DNA from: JBQTIQ01 sp052387955
GTDB taxonomy: Bacteria; Actinomycetota; Acidimicrobiia; Acidimicrobiales; JACDCH01
Length of the DNA: 42,645 bases
Direction: 5' to 3'
Assembly: GCA_052387955.1 (NCBI GenBank)
Contig: JBQTIQ010000027.1
Location: 1 to 42,645, forward strand
Below are positions 9,234 through 18,600 of the stretch, piece by piece (position 1 is the first letter of the stretch; each line of letters opens with the position of its first letter). The notes beneath the pieces were generated by a model. The model saw nothing but the letters and a program-made list of their open reading frames with translations. It ran no database searches and had not been told where the DNA came from. The position numbers and the translations under genes were made by a program.

Positions 9234-10091
9234 TCAGGGCCTCGCGGTCGCCCCCACGTTGTCGATCAGTCTGGCACGTCCGAACCGGCCCGCCACCAAC
9301 AGCCGGATGTCACCGACCAGAGGGTCGAAGACGCCCAGGGTGGCGGCGTCGACGACCGCGGCGTAGTCGAGCTCGGCCAGGGGCTCGGCGGCGACGACGT
9401 CGCGCACGACGGCCCGCACCTCGCCCTGCGAGCGGGCGCCGGCCTCGATGGCGGCGGCCCCGGCCCTCAGGGCGCGGTAGAGCACCGGGGCGGCGGCCCG
9501 TTCCTCGGTGCTCAGGTACACGTTGCGGCTGGACAGCGCCAGCCCGTCGGGCTCGCGCACGGTCGGGCAGCCGACGACCTCGACCGGGAAGGACAGGTCG
9601 GCAGCCATGCGAGTCACCACCGCCAGCTGCTGCCAGTCCTTCTCACCGAAGTAGGACCGGCAGGGCCCGGCGATGTTGAACAGCTTGGCCACCACCGTCG
9701 CCACGCCGGCGAAGTGGCCTGGACGGCTGACGCCTTCCATCGTGGTACTGAGAGCGGCCACGGCCACCGACGTCAGGACCGGGACGCCGGCGGGGTACAT
9801 CTCGGCCACCGCCGGCGCCAGTACCGCGGTGGCGCCGGCGGCCTCGCAGATGGCCACGTCGCGCCCCAGGTCCCGGGGATAGGCGTCGAGGTCATCGGTG
9901 GGCGCGAACTGGAGCGGGTTGACGAATATCGTCACCAGGGTGGCGTCGCACTCCACGACCGAGCGGTCGATCAAGGCCCGGTGGCCGTCGTGGAGGAAGC
10001 CCATGGTCGGCACCAGCCCGGTGCGGCCCCCTCGCCGGCGGGCCTCGTCGAGCACCGCCCGGGCCTCGGCGATCGTGGCGAAGACGCGCAC
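9234..10091 (-). CDS. panC: Pantothenate synthetase
   Basis: ATP-dependent ligation of pantoate and beta-alanine. Family motifs are clear: VPTMGFLHDGHRALI (the ATP-binding HIGH-like motif is HDGH), VTIFVNPLQFAPTDD, the pantoate-binding region, GHFAGVATVVAKLFNI, YFGEKDWQQLAVV and the KMSKS-like DGLALSSRN. Length is 285 residues. The GTG start at 10091 immediately follows a tandem 95-base repeat. Removing the repeat would place ATG CGC GTC directly on the upstream gene's stop as a TGATG overlap, so the present GTG may be an insertion scar. panB is not in the window. Confidence 0.95.
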   Translation of the reverse strand: MRVFATIAEARAVLDEARRRGGRTGLVPTMGFLHDGHRALIDRSVVECDATLVTIFVNPLQFAPTDDLDAYPRDLGRDVAICEAAGATAVLAPAVAEMYPAGVPVLTSVAVAALSTTMEGVSRPGHFAGVATVVAKLFNIAGPCRSYFGEKDWQQLAVVTRMAADLSFPVEVVGCPTVREPDGLALSSRNVYLSTEERAAAPVLYRALRAGAAAIEAGARSQGEVRAVVRDVVAAEPLAELDYAAVVDAATLGVFDPLVGDIRLLVAGRFGRARLIDNVGATARP

Positions 10092-10096
10092 TACTG

Positions 10097-10283
10097 CCCG
10101 ACCCCGTCACCGGTGCGAGCGCCGAAGCGCCAGCGCAGGCGCGGTCGAGCGCGGCCTGCGTGGCCGGGGAACGCCAGCATCAACGGGAGCGTCCGACCCG
10201 GTCACCGGTGCGAGCGCCGAAGCGCCAGCGCAGGCGCGGTCGAGCGCGGTTTGCGTGGCCGGGGAACACCAGCATCATCGGGC
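10097..10283 (-). repeat. Repeat family A, two tandem 95-bp units at the DUF2520-panC junction
   Basis: Two almost identical units with a period of 95 bases (for example GTCACCGGTGCGAGCGCCGA at 10106 and again at 10201). On the gene strand a unit reads TGATGCTGG, GTTCCCCGGCCACGCA, an alternating GCGC-rich core with CTGGCGCTTCGGCGCTCG, then CACCGGTGAC. Differences between units are few, for example GGCCTGCG against GGTTTGCG, suggesting a recent duplication. The first TGA (10277-10275) is the stop of the DUF2520 gene. Confidence 0.9.
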
Positions 10284-10982
10284 CAGGCGGCGGCACTGGT
10301 CGGCCATCGCCGCGTACGCGTCGCGCTCGTCGGGGGGCAGGGCGCCCAGGTGGCGCTCGATGGTGGCTTCGTCGCCCCGGGCCGCCGGACCGGTGAGCGC
10401 CGCCGCCGGCCCCCGGAGGGCGACGTTGCCGAGGGCCCCGAGGGCCAGGTCGAGGTAGGCCTCGAAGGGCACGCCCACCGCCGATGCGATCCGCTCGGCC
10501 TGGCCCAGCAGGCCGACCAGGTGGTTCGAGGCGATCACCGCGGCGGCGTGGTAGAGCGTGCGCTGCTCTTCGGCGACGGCGAAAGACCTCCCTCCGAGGG
10601 CGGCCACCACCTCGCCCGCCATCGGGTCGCCGGCGACCCCGAACCACCCGCCGCCGAGCAGGAGCTCTGCTCCTCGCTCGCCGTCAGGCAGCGCCATCAA
10701 CGGGTGCACCCCCGCCCGCCGGTAGTGCGGCTCCAGCGCCTCGAGCCCCACCGCCCCCGCCACGTGAGCCACCACCGTCCCCCCCGCCGGCTCCACCGCC
10801 CCGGCAACGCCGGCGATGGCCCCGTCGGGCACGGCGAGCACCAACAAGTCGACTCCCAACGCGGCACCAGCAACGTCGTGGCTGCGACCCAGGGGCCCAT
10901 CGACGGCCCAACCGACCTGCCGCAATGCCAGCGCGAGCGACGACCCCGCCCGCCCCGCCCCCACGACCCGAACCGCCGGCAC
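10275..10982 (-). CDS. Rossmann-like/DUF2520 domain protein
   Basis: An N-terminal nucleotide-binding fold (VRVVGAGRAGSSLALALRQVG, then VDLLVLAVPDGAIAGVA) is followed by the alpha-helical DUF2520 domain with GVHPLMALPDG and the helix TLYHAAAVIASNHLVGLLGQA. The architecture resembles NAD(P)-dependent dehydrogenases of the ketopantoate reductase or pyrroline-carboxylate reductase type. The same gene lies next to panC in mycobacteria. A role in pantoate supply is a reasonable guess from location but is not shown by sequence. The start is GTG 10982; the 113-base gap to folK on its upstream side contains no gene that I can see. Confidence 0.85.
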   Translation of the reverse strand: MPAVRVVGAGRAGSSLALALRQVGWAVDGPLGRSHDVAGAALGVDLLVLAVPDGAIAGVAGAVEPAGGTVVAHVAGAVGLEALEPHYRRAGVHPLMALPDGERGAELLLGGGWFGVAGDPMAGEVVAALGGRSFAVAEEQRTLYHAAAVIASNHLVGLLGQAERIASAVGVPFEAYLDLALGALGNVALRGPAAALTGPAARGDEATIERHLGALPPDERDAYAAMADQCRRLAR

Positions 10983-11095
10983 CGCCCGCCACTGTGCCAG
11001 AGCGCTCCCGAACGGCGGGCCCGGCGGAAGATTGATGCCCGCCGACCGCCCTCACAAATCTGCTCGCGAGGGGCCGAAGGCGCTTCGAGCGAGCA

Positions 11096-11614
11096 CTAGA
11101 GAGGTTCGACGGGTTGGACCCAGCCTTCGGCGCGGTCCTCCCAGTTGGGGGGCAGGATGTCGGGGGCGACGTCGGCGACGGGGACGAGCACGAAGCGCCG
11201 CTGCCACATCCGGGGATGGGGGACCACGAGATCGACCTCGTCGATGCGCTCGCCGTCGATCCACAGCAGGTCGACGTCGAGCGTGCGCGCCGCCCAACGT
11301 TCACCGCGGACCCTGCCGGCGGCCGACTCCAGGCGATGGCACACGCCGAGCAACTGGCGGGCGGTGGCCGAAGACTCGATGGCGACCACCACGTTGAGGT
11401 AGGCGCCCTGCCCCGGGGGCCCTCCCATCGGCTCGGTCTCGTACACCCCGGACACGGCGACCACGTTGAGCGAATCGACGGCCTCGGTCAGGTTGCGGCG
11501 GCGGTTGCCCAGGTTCGAACCCAGTCCGAGCAGCACCCGTCGTGCCCGTGTCGGGCCTCGGTTGGCGCCGTCGGCCGGGCCAGGGTCGGCCGACGTGCTG
11601 GCCAGGTCACTCAT
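11096..11614 (-). CDS. folK: 6-hydroxymethyl-7,8-dihydropterin pyrophosphokinase
   Basis: Pyrophosphorylates hydroxymethyl-dihydropterin, giving the substrate of FolP. Typical motifs: LLGLGSNLGNRRRNL, VSGVYETEPMGGPPGQGAYLN, and RWAARTLDVDLLW followed by VVPHPRMWQRRFVLVPVADVAP. The start is set at ATG 11614, which overlaps the end of folB by eight bases; a few upstream codons are also open. The N-terminal 26 residues (to RARR) are a variable tail. It belongs to the folE-folP-folB-folK operon. Confidence 0.95.
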   Translation of the reverse strand: MSDLASTSADPGPADGANRGPTRARRVLLGLGSNLGNRRRNLTEAVDSLNVVAVSGVYETEPMGGPPGQGAYLNVVVAIESSATARQLLGVCHRLESAAGRVRGERWAARTLDVDLLWIDGERIDEVDLVVPHPRMWQRRFVLVPVADVAPDILPPNWEDRAEGWVQPVEPL

Positions 11615-12008
11615 CGGTGGCCGCTCTCGCTCCTGGCCGGGCACGGTGGACCCGTACGCCGGCGGTACGCAGCGGCTGCGCGACGGGGGGGCGCAGCTTG
11701 CGGACGGTCACGGTGACCGCCTCGGTGCGGTCGTCGGCCAGTGCCACCTCGGCCACCCGCTGGGCCAGCCTCTCGAGGAGCGTGAACCGCTCGGTGGTGA
11801 GCACGTTCTCCACCGCAGCGCACACCGCGCCGTAGTCGACGGTGTCACCCAGGGAATCGGTGGTCCCGGGCCGGCGCATGTCGACATGGAGGTCGAGGTC
11901 GACCTCGAGGGGCTGCGGCCGCAGCTGCTCCTCGGGCAGCACGCCGCAGTACCCGGTTGCCACCAGGCCCCGGAGCTCGATCAGGTCGTCTGCTGGCCCG
12001 TCGGTCAC
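11607..12008 (-). CDS. folB: Dihydroneopterin aldolase
   Basis: Cleaves dihydroneopterin to hydroxymethyl-dihydropterin. The 133-residue product shows IELRGLVATGYCGVLPEEQ, the segment PLEVDLDLHVD, DTVDYGAVCAAVE and FTLLERLAQRVAE with the conserved Glu/Leu stretch, and VTVRKLRPPV with the catalytic-site Lys. The start GTG 12008 overlaps the stop of the preceding gene by four bases (GTGA). A long open frame extends far upstream in this frame, but it is out-of-frame translation of the neighbour. Confidence 0.93.
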   Translation of the reverse strand: MTDGPADDLIELRGLVATGYCGVLPEEQLRPQPLEVDLDLHVDMRRPGTTDSLGDTVDYGAVCAAVENVLTTERFTLLERLAQRVAEVALADDRTEAVTVTVRKLRPPVAQPLRTAGVRVHRARPGARAATDE

Positions 12009-12520
12009 GAGCTGGACTCGGGGTGGGGCACTCGGGTCGACTGCTGCAGCAGCTCGCGGCCCTGGGGCCCGAGCTGGCGCTGGACCAGGCGCTCGGTGAC
12101 CGAGATGGCCCGGGGCCCGGTGTCGACGGTTCCCGACCACAGCAGGAACCCGGCCATGATCCCCGAGACCCGGTCGCCGAGGTCGTCCTGGTGCACGATG
12201 ACCCGCTCCCCGGCGCCGAGCATCGTCCACAGCTCGGGGAGCATCGCGGCGAGGAAGACGCCGGAATCGTCGTGGACGCCGAAGGGCCGATGGCGCCACG
12301 GCACGCCCAACTCGTCGTAGTTGTGCAGGTTGTGGGGCGAGGGGATGAGCGACACCACACAGGTGAAGCCCTGCTCGCGGATCCAGATGATCTCTTCCTG
12401 ACGCCGCACCCGGCGATGGTTGGCGCCGTACCCCCCGGGCCGCTCGCACACGGCCAGGCGCTCCTTGAGCACCCAGGCGAAGTTGCGGGGCTGGATGCCT
12501 TGGGCCCACTTGCCCTTCAT
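12005..12520 (-). CDS. Dual-specificity-phosphatase-like protein without the catalytic cysteine, in the folate operon
   Basis: A 171-residue protein. It opens with KWAQGIQPRNFAWVLKERLA and contains FTCVVSLIPSPHNLHNYDE, a segment like the early part of cysteine phosphatases, then VIVHQDDLGDRVSGIMAGFL, which lines up with the P-loop HCx5R. The Arg is present but the nucleophilic Cys position is Gln (HQDDLGDR). It is therefore probably a binding or regulatory protein, or works by another mechanism. Its stop overlaps the folB start by four bases, so it is co-translated with the folate genes. The start is taken as ATG 12520 because the homologous-looking part begins there; upstream open sequence looks non-coding. 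Function unknown. Confidence 0.7.
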   Translation of the reverse strand: MKGKWAQGIQPRNFAWVLKERLAVCERPGGYGANHRRVRRQEEIIWIREQGFTCVVSLIPSPHNLHNYDELGVPWRHRPFGVHDDSGVFLAAMLPELWTMLGAGERVIVHQDDLGDRVSGIMAGFLLWSGTVDTGPRAISVTERLVQRQLGPQGRELLQQSTRVPHPESSS

Positions 12521-12687
12521 CGGCGGCACGGTTGCGTTCCCTCCGTCTCCTGCACCCGGGCCCGACGGCCGGCAACCCGCGGCGACACCGTCCACGTCGG
12601 CGGTGAACAGCCAAAACGTACCGGGCCGGAGGCGGTGTTCAATCCATCGTGCTGGAGTTGCGCGCCGATCGCGCCCATTCCCTCGAG

Positions 12688-12734
12688 CGGCCTGCGCCCC
12701 CCAACCCATCGCCACACCGAGCGAGCTGGCCACC
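12688..12734 (+). repeat. Degenerate copy of the shared B/C repeat module just after folP
   Basis: CCTGCGCCCCCCAACCCATC followed by GCCACACCGAGCGAGCTGG resembles the module CTGCGCCCCCCCGGCCCCCA / TCGCCGCCCGGCTC of the family C copies and the copy inside folP. It lies within the 221-base gap between folP and the phosphatase-like gene, a few bases beyond the folP stop. I see no gene in the remainder of that gap. Confidence 0.5.
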
Positions 12735-12741
12735 CCGTGAT

Positions 12742-13644
12742 TCAGCCCGCCACCACCATGGCGGCCTGGACGGTGGCGGTGACGTCGTGGGCGCGCACCA
12801 TCCGGGCACCCTGCACCATCGCCCACACGGCGGTGGCGAGAGAACCTTCCACCCGGTCCTGAGCGTCGACCGGCCCGACCGCCGCCGGCACGGAGTTCCC
12901 GTGGGGCTGGGGCCCCCACCCATCGCCACCGGGCGAGCTGGGGCTCGCGCCGTCGGGCTGAAGCGCTCGCGGCGCTCGCGCTCCGATGGCGGCGGGGGCA
13001 CGGGCGTCGGACCCGGCCAGGATGTCACCGAGGAAACGCTTCCTGCTGGTGCCGACGAGCACCGGGTAGCCCCGGCCGACGAGGACGTCGAGATGGCGCA
13101 GCAGGGTGAGGTTGTGGGCCGCCGTCTTGCCGAACCCGATGCCGGGGTCGACCCACACCTCGTCGCAGCCAGCAGCGACGGCGGCGTCGGCCCGCTGGAC
13201 GAGGAAGTCGCCGACCTCGGACACGACGTCGCCGTACGTCGGCTGCGCCTGCATCGAGCGGGGGTCGCCCTGCATGTGCATCGCCACGAACCCGACGCCG
13301 GCGTGGGCCGCCACCTGCCCGAGCGAGGCCGAGACATCGTTGACCAGGGTGGCCCCGGCGGCGATGGCAGCCTCGGCCACCGCGGCGTGGCGGGTGTCGA
13401 TCGACACCCGCACCAGGGGGGCCAACGCCTGGACCACCGGCACCACGCGTCGCAGCTCCTCGGCGACGCTGACCGGCGCCGCCCCCGGCCGGGTCGACTC
13501 TCCGCCGACGTCGACGATGTCGGCGCCTTCGGTCACCAGCACCATCCCCTGCTCGATGGCAGCCTCGGCTTCGAGGTACCTCCGGCCGTCGGAGAACGAG
13601 TCGGGCGTCACGTTGAGGACCCCCATGACCAGCGGCCGCGCCAT
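12742..13644 (-). CDS. folP: Dihydropteroate synthase with a repeat-derived internal insertion
   Basis: Condenses hydroxymethyl-dihydropterin pyrophosphate with p-aminobenzoate; the sulfonamide target. Motifs: MGVLNVTPDSFSDGRRY at the N-terminus, DIVDVGGESTRPGA, VSIDTRHAAVAEAA, LVNDVSA, VAMHMQGDP, VWVDPGIGFGKTAAHN, and the phosphate-binding LVGTSRKRFLG (about residues 196-206). Residues about 208-256, between SRKRFLG and VEGSLATAVWAMVQGARMVR, form a Pro/Gly/Ala-rich segment much longer than the usual loop. Its DNA matches the intergenic repeat family. The TIM-barrel core resumes normally after it. The start is ATG 13644, four bases after the folE stop. Confidence 0.93.
   Translation of the reverse strand: MARPLVMGVLNVTPDSFSDGRRYLEAEAAIEQGMVLVTEGADIVDVGGESTRPGAAPVSVAEELRRVVPVVQALAPLVRVSIDTRHAAVAEAAIAAGATLVNDVSASLGQVAAHAGVGFVAMHMQGDPRSMQAQPTYGDVVSEVGDFLVQRADAAVAAGCDEVWVDPGIGFGKTAAHNLTLLRHLDVLVGRGYPVLVGTSRKRFLGDILAGSDARAPAAIGARAPRALQPDGASPSSPGGDGWGPQPHGNSVPAAVGPVDAQDRVEGSLATAVWAMVQGARMVRAHDVTATVQAAMVVAG
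12899..12991 (+). repeat. Copy of the B/C repeat module inserted in frame in folP
   Basis: GTGGGGCTGGGGCCCCCACC, CATCGCCACCGGGCGAGCTG, then GGGCTCGCGCCGTCGG align with the plus-strand complement of the kdpD-kdpE repeat (GGGGGCTGCGCCCCCGGTCC, CCATCGTCGCCGGGCTCGCT, GGCGCTCGCGCCGTCG). Read in the folP frame it gives a Pro/Gly/Ser-rich stretch (SPSSPGGDGWGP), close to the APSSPGS peptide encoded when the intergenic copies are translated. Confidence 0.7.
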
Positions 13645-13648
13645 CGCC

Positions 13649-14247
13649 CTAGCGGATGAAGCGCATCGCCTCGTCGCGGGTGGCGACGTTGCGACGGAAG
13701 AGGCCCCGGACCGCGGAGGTGACGGTGGTGGCCCCCGGCTTGCGGACACCGCGCATGGTCATGCACAGGTGCTCGGCCTCGATCACCACCATCACGCCCT
13801 TGGGGCACAGGCTCCGGTCGAGCTCGTCGGCGATCTGCGACGTCAACCGCTCCTGGACCTGGGGCCGCTTGGCGTAGGCGTCGACCAGCCGGGCCAGCTT
13901 CGACAGCCCCGTCACCCGTCCGTCGTCGCTCGGGATGTAGGCCACATGGGCCTTGCCCACCCACGGCAGCAGGTGGTGCTCGCAGGCCGAGTACATGGGG
14001 ATGTCGCGGACCATCACCATCTCGTCGTGGTCGGCTTCGAACCGGGTCTGGAGGTAGCCCCCCGGGTCTTCCCGCAGGCCGCTGAAGATCTCCTCGTACA
14101 TGCGGGCCACCCGGTCGGGGGTGTCCTGCAGGCCATCGCGTTCGGGGTCCTCGCCGATCGCTTCGAGGATCTCTCGTACGGCCCGCTCGATGCGGGGCCG
14201 GTCGACGACGAAGGGTTGGGGCGAGCTGACGGGCTCGAGGGCAGCCA

Positions 14248-14248
<1 letters not shown>
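13649..14248 (-). CDS. folE: GTP cyclohydrolase I
   Basis: First step of tetrahydrofolate synthesis, GTP to dihydroneopterin triphosphate. Type I signature: DTPDRVARMY, PMYSACEHHLLPWVGKAHV with the zinc Cys/His set, GLSKLARLVD, RPQVQERLTSQIA and the second zinc Cys in EAEHLCMTMRGVRKPG. It is 199 residues, the standard length. The ATG shares one base with the stop of ftsH (TGATG), so translation is probably coupled. Confidence 0.96.
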
Positions 14249-16245
<1,997 letters not shown>

Positions 16246-16296
16246 GATTGGAGGAAGGTTACCTAGCGGGGACCGGCTCGGCCCAGCGGATCGTCC

Positions 16297-16956
16297 TCAG
16301 ATTCCCTCGTTGCTCTGCTGGCGTCGGCTGGTTGAGCCCCGGCGGGCGGGGGTGGGCAACTCCTCCCATCGGCGGACCTCGGGGAGGTTGCGCCACCGCT
16401 CGGCCATGTCGAGGCCGTAGCCGACGACGAAGTCGGCGGGGATGCTGAAGCCCACGTAGCGGAGGTCGGGGTCGTCGCGCTGGAGCCCTTCCTTGAGCAG
16501 GAGGGCACAGACCTCGAGGCTGGCTGGGCAGCGGGACTCGAGGTTGCGGCGCAGCCACCGCAGCGTCAGCCCGCTGTCGACGATGTCCTCGACCAGCAGG
16601 ACGTGGCGATCGGTCAGGTCGACGTCGAGGTCCTTGACGATGCGCACGACCCCGCTGCTCTTGGTGGCGGTGCCATAGGAGGAGACGGCCATGAAGTCGA
16701 TCTCGACCGGGAGGTCGATGCACCGGGCCAGGTCGCTCATGAAGATGCAGGCGCCCTTGAGTACGCCGACGAGCAGCGGGGGCCGGCCCTCGTAGTCGGC
16801 GGTGATCTCCTTGCCCAGCTGGGCGATGCGGACCTTGAGCTCGTCCTCGGACACGACCACCGGCCCGAGCCTGGGGTCGCGGGCCGGGCTCACCGGTCCT
16901 CCGCCGTCGGGGCCCAGGGCCTCCGGCCCGGCGACGACGCTGCATTCATGGCTCAC
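16297..16956 (-). CDS. hpt: Hypoxanthine phosphoribosyltransferase
   Basis: Purine salvage, hypoxanthine or guanine plus PRPP to IMP or GMP. Motifs: PPLLVGVLKGACIFMSDL, the flexible-loop SSYGTATKSSG and the PRPP-binding VLLVEDIVDSGLTL, then YVGFSIPADFVVGYGLD near the end. The start is taken as GTG 16956, which overlaps the end of tilS by 11 bases. The reading frame is open further upstream, but the N-terminal 45 residues are already variable. A 25-residue Arg-rich tail follows the conserved domain. The tilS-hpt-ftsH order is widespread in Gram-positive bacteria. Confidence 0.93.
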   Translation of the reverse strand: MSHECSVVAGPEALGPDGGGPVSPARDPRLGPVVVSEDELKVRIAQLGKEITADYEGRPPLLVGVLKGACIFMSDLARCIDLPVEIDFMAVSSYGTATKSSGVVRIVKDLDVDLTDRHVLLVEDIVDSGLTLRWLRRNLESRCPASLEVCALLLKEGLQRDDPDLRYVGFSIPADFVVGYGLDMAERWRNLPEVRRWEELPTPARRGSTSRRQQSNEGI

Positions 16957-17845
16957 GAACCGTACCGGACAAGGTGAGGTGGCCGCCCGAGCGGGCGACG
17001 CGTCGGCCGCCGCCGACATCGGCGGCAACGGCCTCGCCCCGGGCCACCGCCAGCACCCGGGCCACGGTGGCGGCGTCGGGGGGGTGGTGCTCGTCGTCGG
17101 TGCTCGGCCGCAGCCAGGCCCGGACCGCCCGTCGGGCCAGCGAGGGATGGGCCGCCGTCAGCGCCCGGGCGTCGGTGGGGTCGAGGGCTTCGGCCAACTG
17201 CTCGAGGGCGGCGGCGTCGTCGGCCAACAGCTCGGCTTGGCGGGCCAGGATCGACGCGACGTCCCGGCCCGCCACCTCGTCGAGCAGCGGGAGTACCTCG
17301 TGGCGGACCCGGTTGCGCCTGAAAGCAGGGTCTTCGTTGGAAGGGTCCCGGACCGGGTCGAGCCCGAGCGAGACGCACAGCCCTGCGGTCTCGGCCCGGC
17401 GGAGCCCCAGCAACGGGCGCCGGCGCCCGGCTCCCCCGGTTCGTAGGCCGGACAAGCCGTCGAGGCCGGCGCCCCGGAGCAGGTTGAGCACGACCGTCTC
17501 GGCCTGGTCGTCGGCGGTGTGACCGGTGTACACGCCGGCCGGAAGGGCCCCGTAGCGAGCGGTGCGGGCCCGGGCCTCGAGGTTGGGGCCCGGGGCGACC
17601 GTGGCCGCGACGGCCGAGAACCTCGCCCCGAAACGGGCCGCCGCCGCCCGGACCGTGCCGGCCTCCGCCGCCGAGCCGGGGCGCAGCCCATGGTCGACGT
17701 GGATCGCGATGGTGTCGCACCCGGCGGTGGTGGCCAGGACCAGCAACGCCAGCGAATCGGCCCCGCCAGAAACGGCGCAGGCGACCTCGGTCCCGGCCGG
17801 TGGGAACCGGCACCGAGCGAGCAGGTCACCGACGACAGGTCTCAC
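16946..17845 (-). CDS. tilS: tRNA(Ile)-lysidine synthase
   Basis: Modifies the wobble cytidine of tRNA-Ile(CAU) to lysidine, switching it from Met to Ile decoding. The PP-loop ATP-pyrophosphatase motif SGGADS is at residues 26-31, followed by IHVDHGLRPGS, ARYGALPAGVYTGHTADDQAETVVLNLLRG and VRDPSNEDPAFRRNRVRHEVLP. At 299 residues it is the short actinobacterial form without the long C-terminal domains. The start is GTG 17845, six bases after the response-regulator stop. Confidence 0.93.
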   Translation of the reverse strand: MRPVVGDLLARCRFPPAGTEVACAVSGGADSLALLVLATTAGCDTIAIHVDHGLRPGSAAEAGTVRAAAARFGARFSAVAATVAPGPNLEARARTARYGALPAGVYTGHTADDQAETVVLNLLRGAGLDGLSGLRTGGAGRRRPLLGLRRAETAGLCVSLGLDPVRDPSNEDPAFRRNRVRHEVLPLLDEVAGRDVASILARQAELLADDAAALEQLAEALDPTDARALTAAHPSLARRAVRAWLRPSTDDEHHPPDAATVARVLAVARGEAVAADVGGGRRVARSGGHLTLSGTVREP

Positions 17846-17851
17846 CCGGCC

Positions 17852-18592
17852 TCAGAGGCTCCCGGACCGCACCAGGCCCAGGAGCTCGGTGACGGAGCGC
17901 ACCCCGAGCTTGCGACTGATGCGGCGAAGGCTGGCGTAGATGTTCGACCGGCTCGTGCCGAGCTCGGCTGCCACCTCCATCACCGTCGCCAACCGGCCCA
18001 GCAGCTCGAGCAGGCCGCGCTGCTTCTCGGTCAACGACTCCATCCGTTCGGGCGTGACCCGCAAGGGCCCGGGGGCGGGAGCCGCCGCCGTCGGGCCTCG
18101 TTCGAGGCGGCTCAAGCGGGGACGCGGCCCGGGCCGGGGGGCGCCGGCCGGAGTGTTGGCCTCGATGCGGGCCAGCATTTCCAGCGCCTGCTGTTGGGCG
18201 GCCCGGCGCTGGGGCGCCTCGGGGCTGGCGAGGGCGGCGGTGACGGCCTCGCTGAGATCGTCGAGGTCCATCGGTTTGGTCAGGTAGCGGACCGCGCCCT
18301 CGATGCCGCCCTTCACCCGGTCGAGGGGCGCCTCGAGGGCGGTCAGCATCACCACCGGGATCTCGCGCACGGCTGGGTCGGCCTGGCTCTTGATCTGCTC
18401 GAGCACGGCCCACCCGTTCACGCCCGGCATCATGACGTCGAGCAGGACGAGGTCGGGCCGGTCGGCGAGGACCCGCTCGAGCCCGACCGCACCGGACCCG
18501 GCCTCGATCACCTGGTGCCCGCCGGCCTCGAGCTCGAAGCGCACCAGGAGCCGGATGTCGTCCTCGTCGTCCACGACAAGGATGCGCGCCAT
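17852..18592 (-). CDS. Response regulator with receiver and C-terminal HTH region
   Basis: An N-terminal receiver domain (residues 1-120) has the acidic pair Asp8/Asp9, phospho-acceptor Asp52 (LVLLDVMMPG), Thr in VVMLTALEA and Lys in YLTKPMDL. A linker of about 60 residues (Pro/Ala/Arg-rich) leads to a helix-turn-helix-like C-terminus, LTEKQRGLLELLGRLATVME followed by ELGTSRSNIYASLRRISRKL and GVRSVTELL, which looks LuxR/GerE-like. No sensor kinase lies next to it. It is 246 residues from ATG 18592; the frame is open upstream only as shadow of the metalloprotease gene. Target genes cannot be told from sequence. Confidence 0.85.
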   Translation of the reverse strand: MARILVVDDEDDIRLLVRFELEAGGHQVIEAGSGAVGLERVLADRPDLVLLDVMMPGVNGWAVLEQIKSQADPAVREIPVVMLTALEAPLDRVKGGIEGAVRYLTKPMDLDDLSEAVTAALASPEAPQRRAAQQQALEMLARIEANTPAGAPRPGPRPRLSRLERGPTAAAPAPGPLRVTPERMESLTEKQRGLLELLGRLATVMEVAAELGTSRSNIYASLRRISRKLGVRSVTELLGLVRSGSL

Positions 18593-18600
18593 GTCGAATT

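Noticed and set aside
10983..11095. GCTCG...CGAGC inverted repeat between folK and the DUF2520 gene
   Set aside because: Short arms with mismatches and no U-tract; not distinguishable from background in GC-rich DNA.
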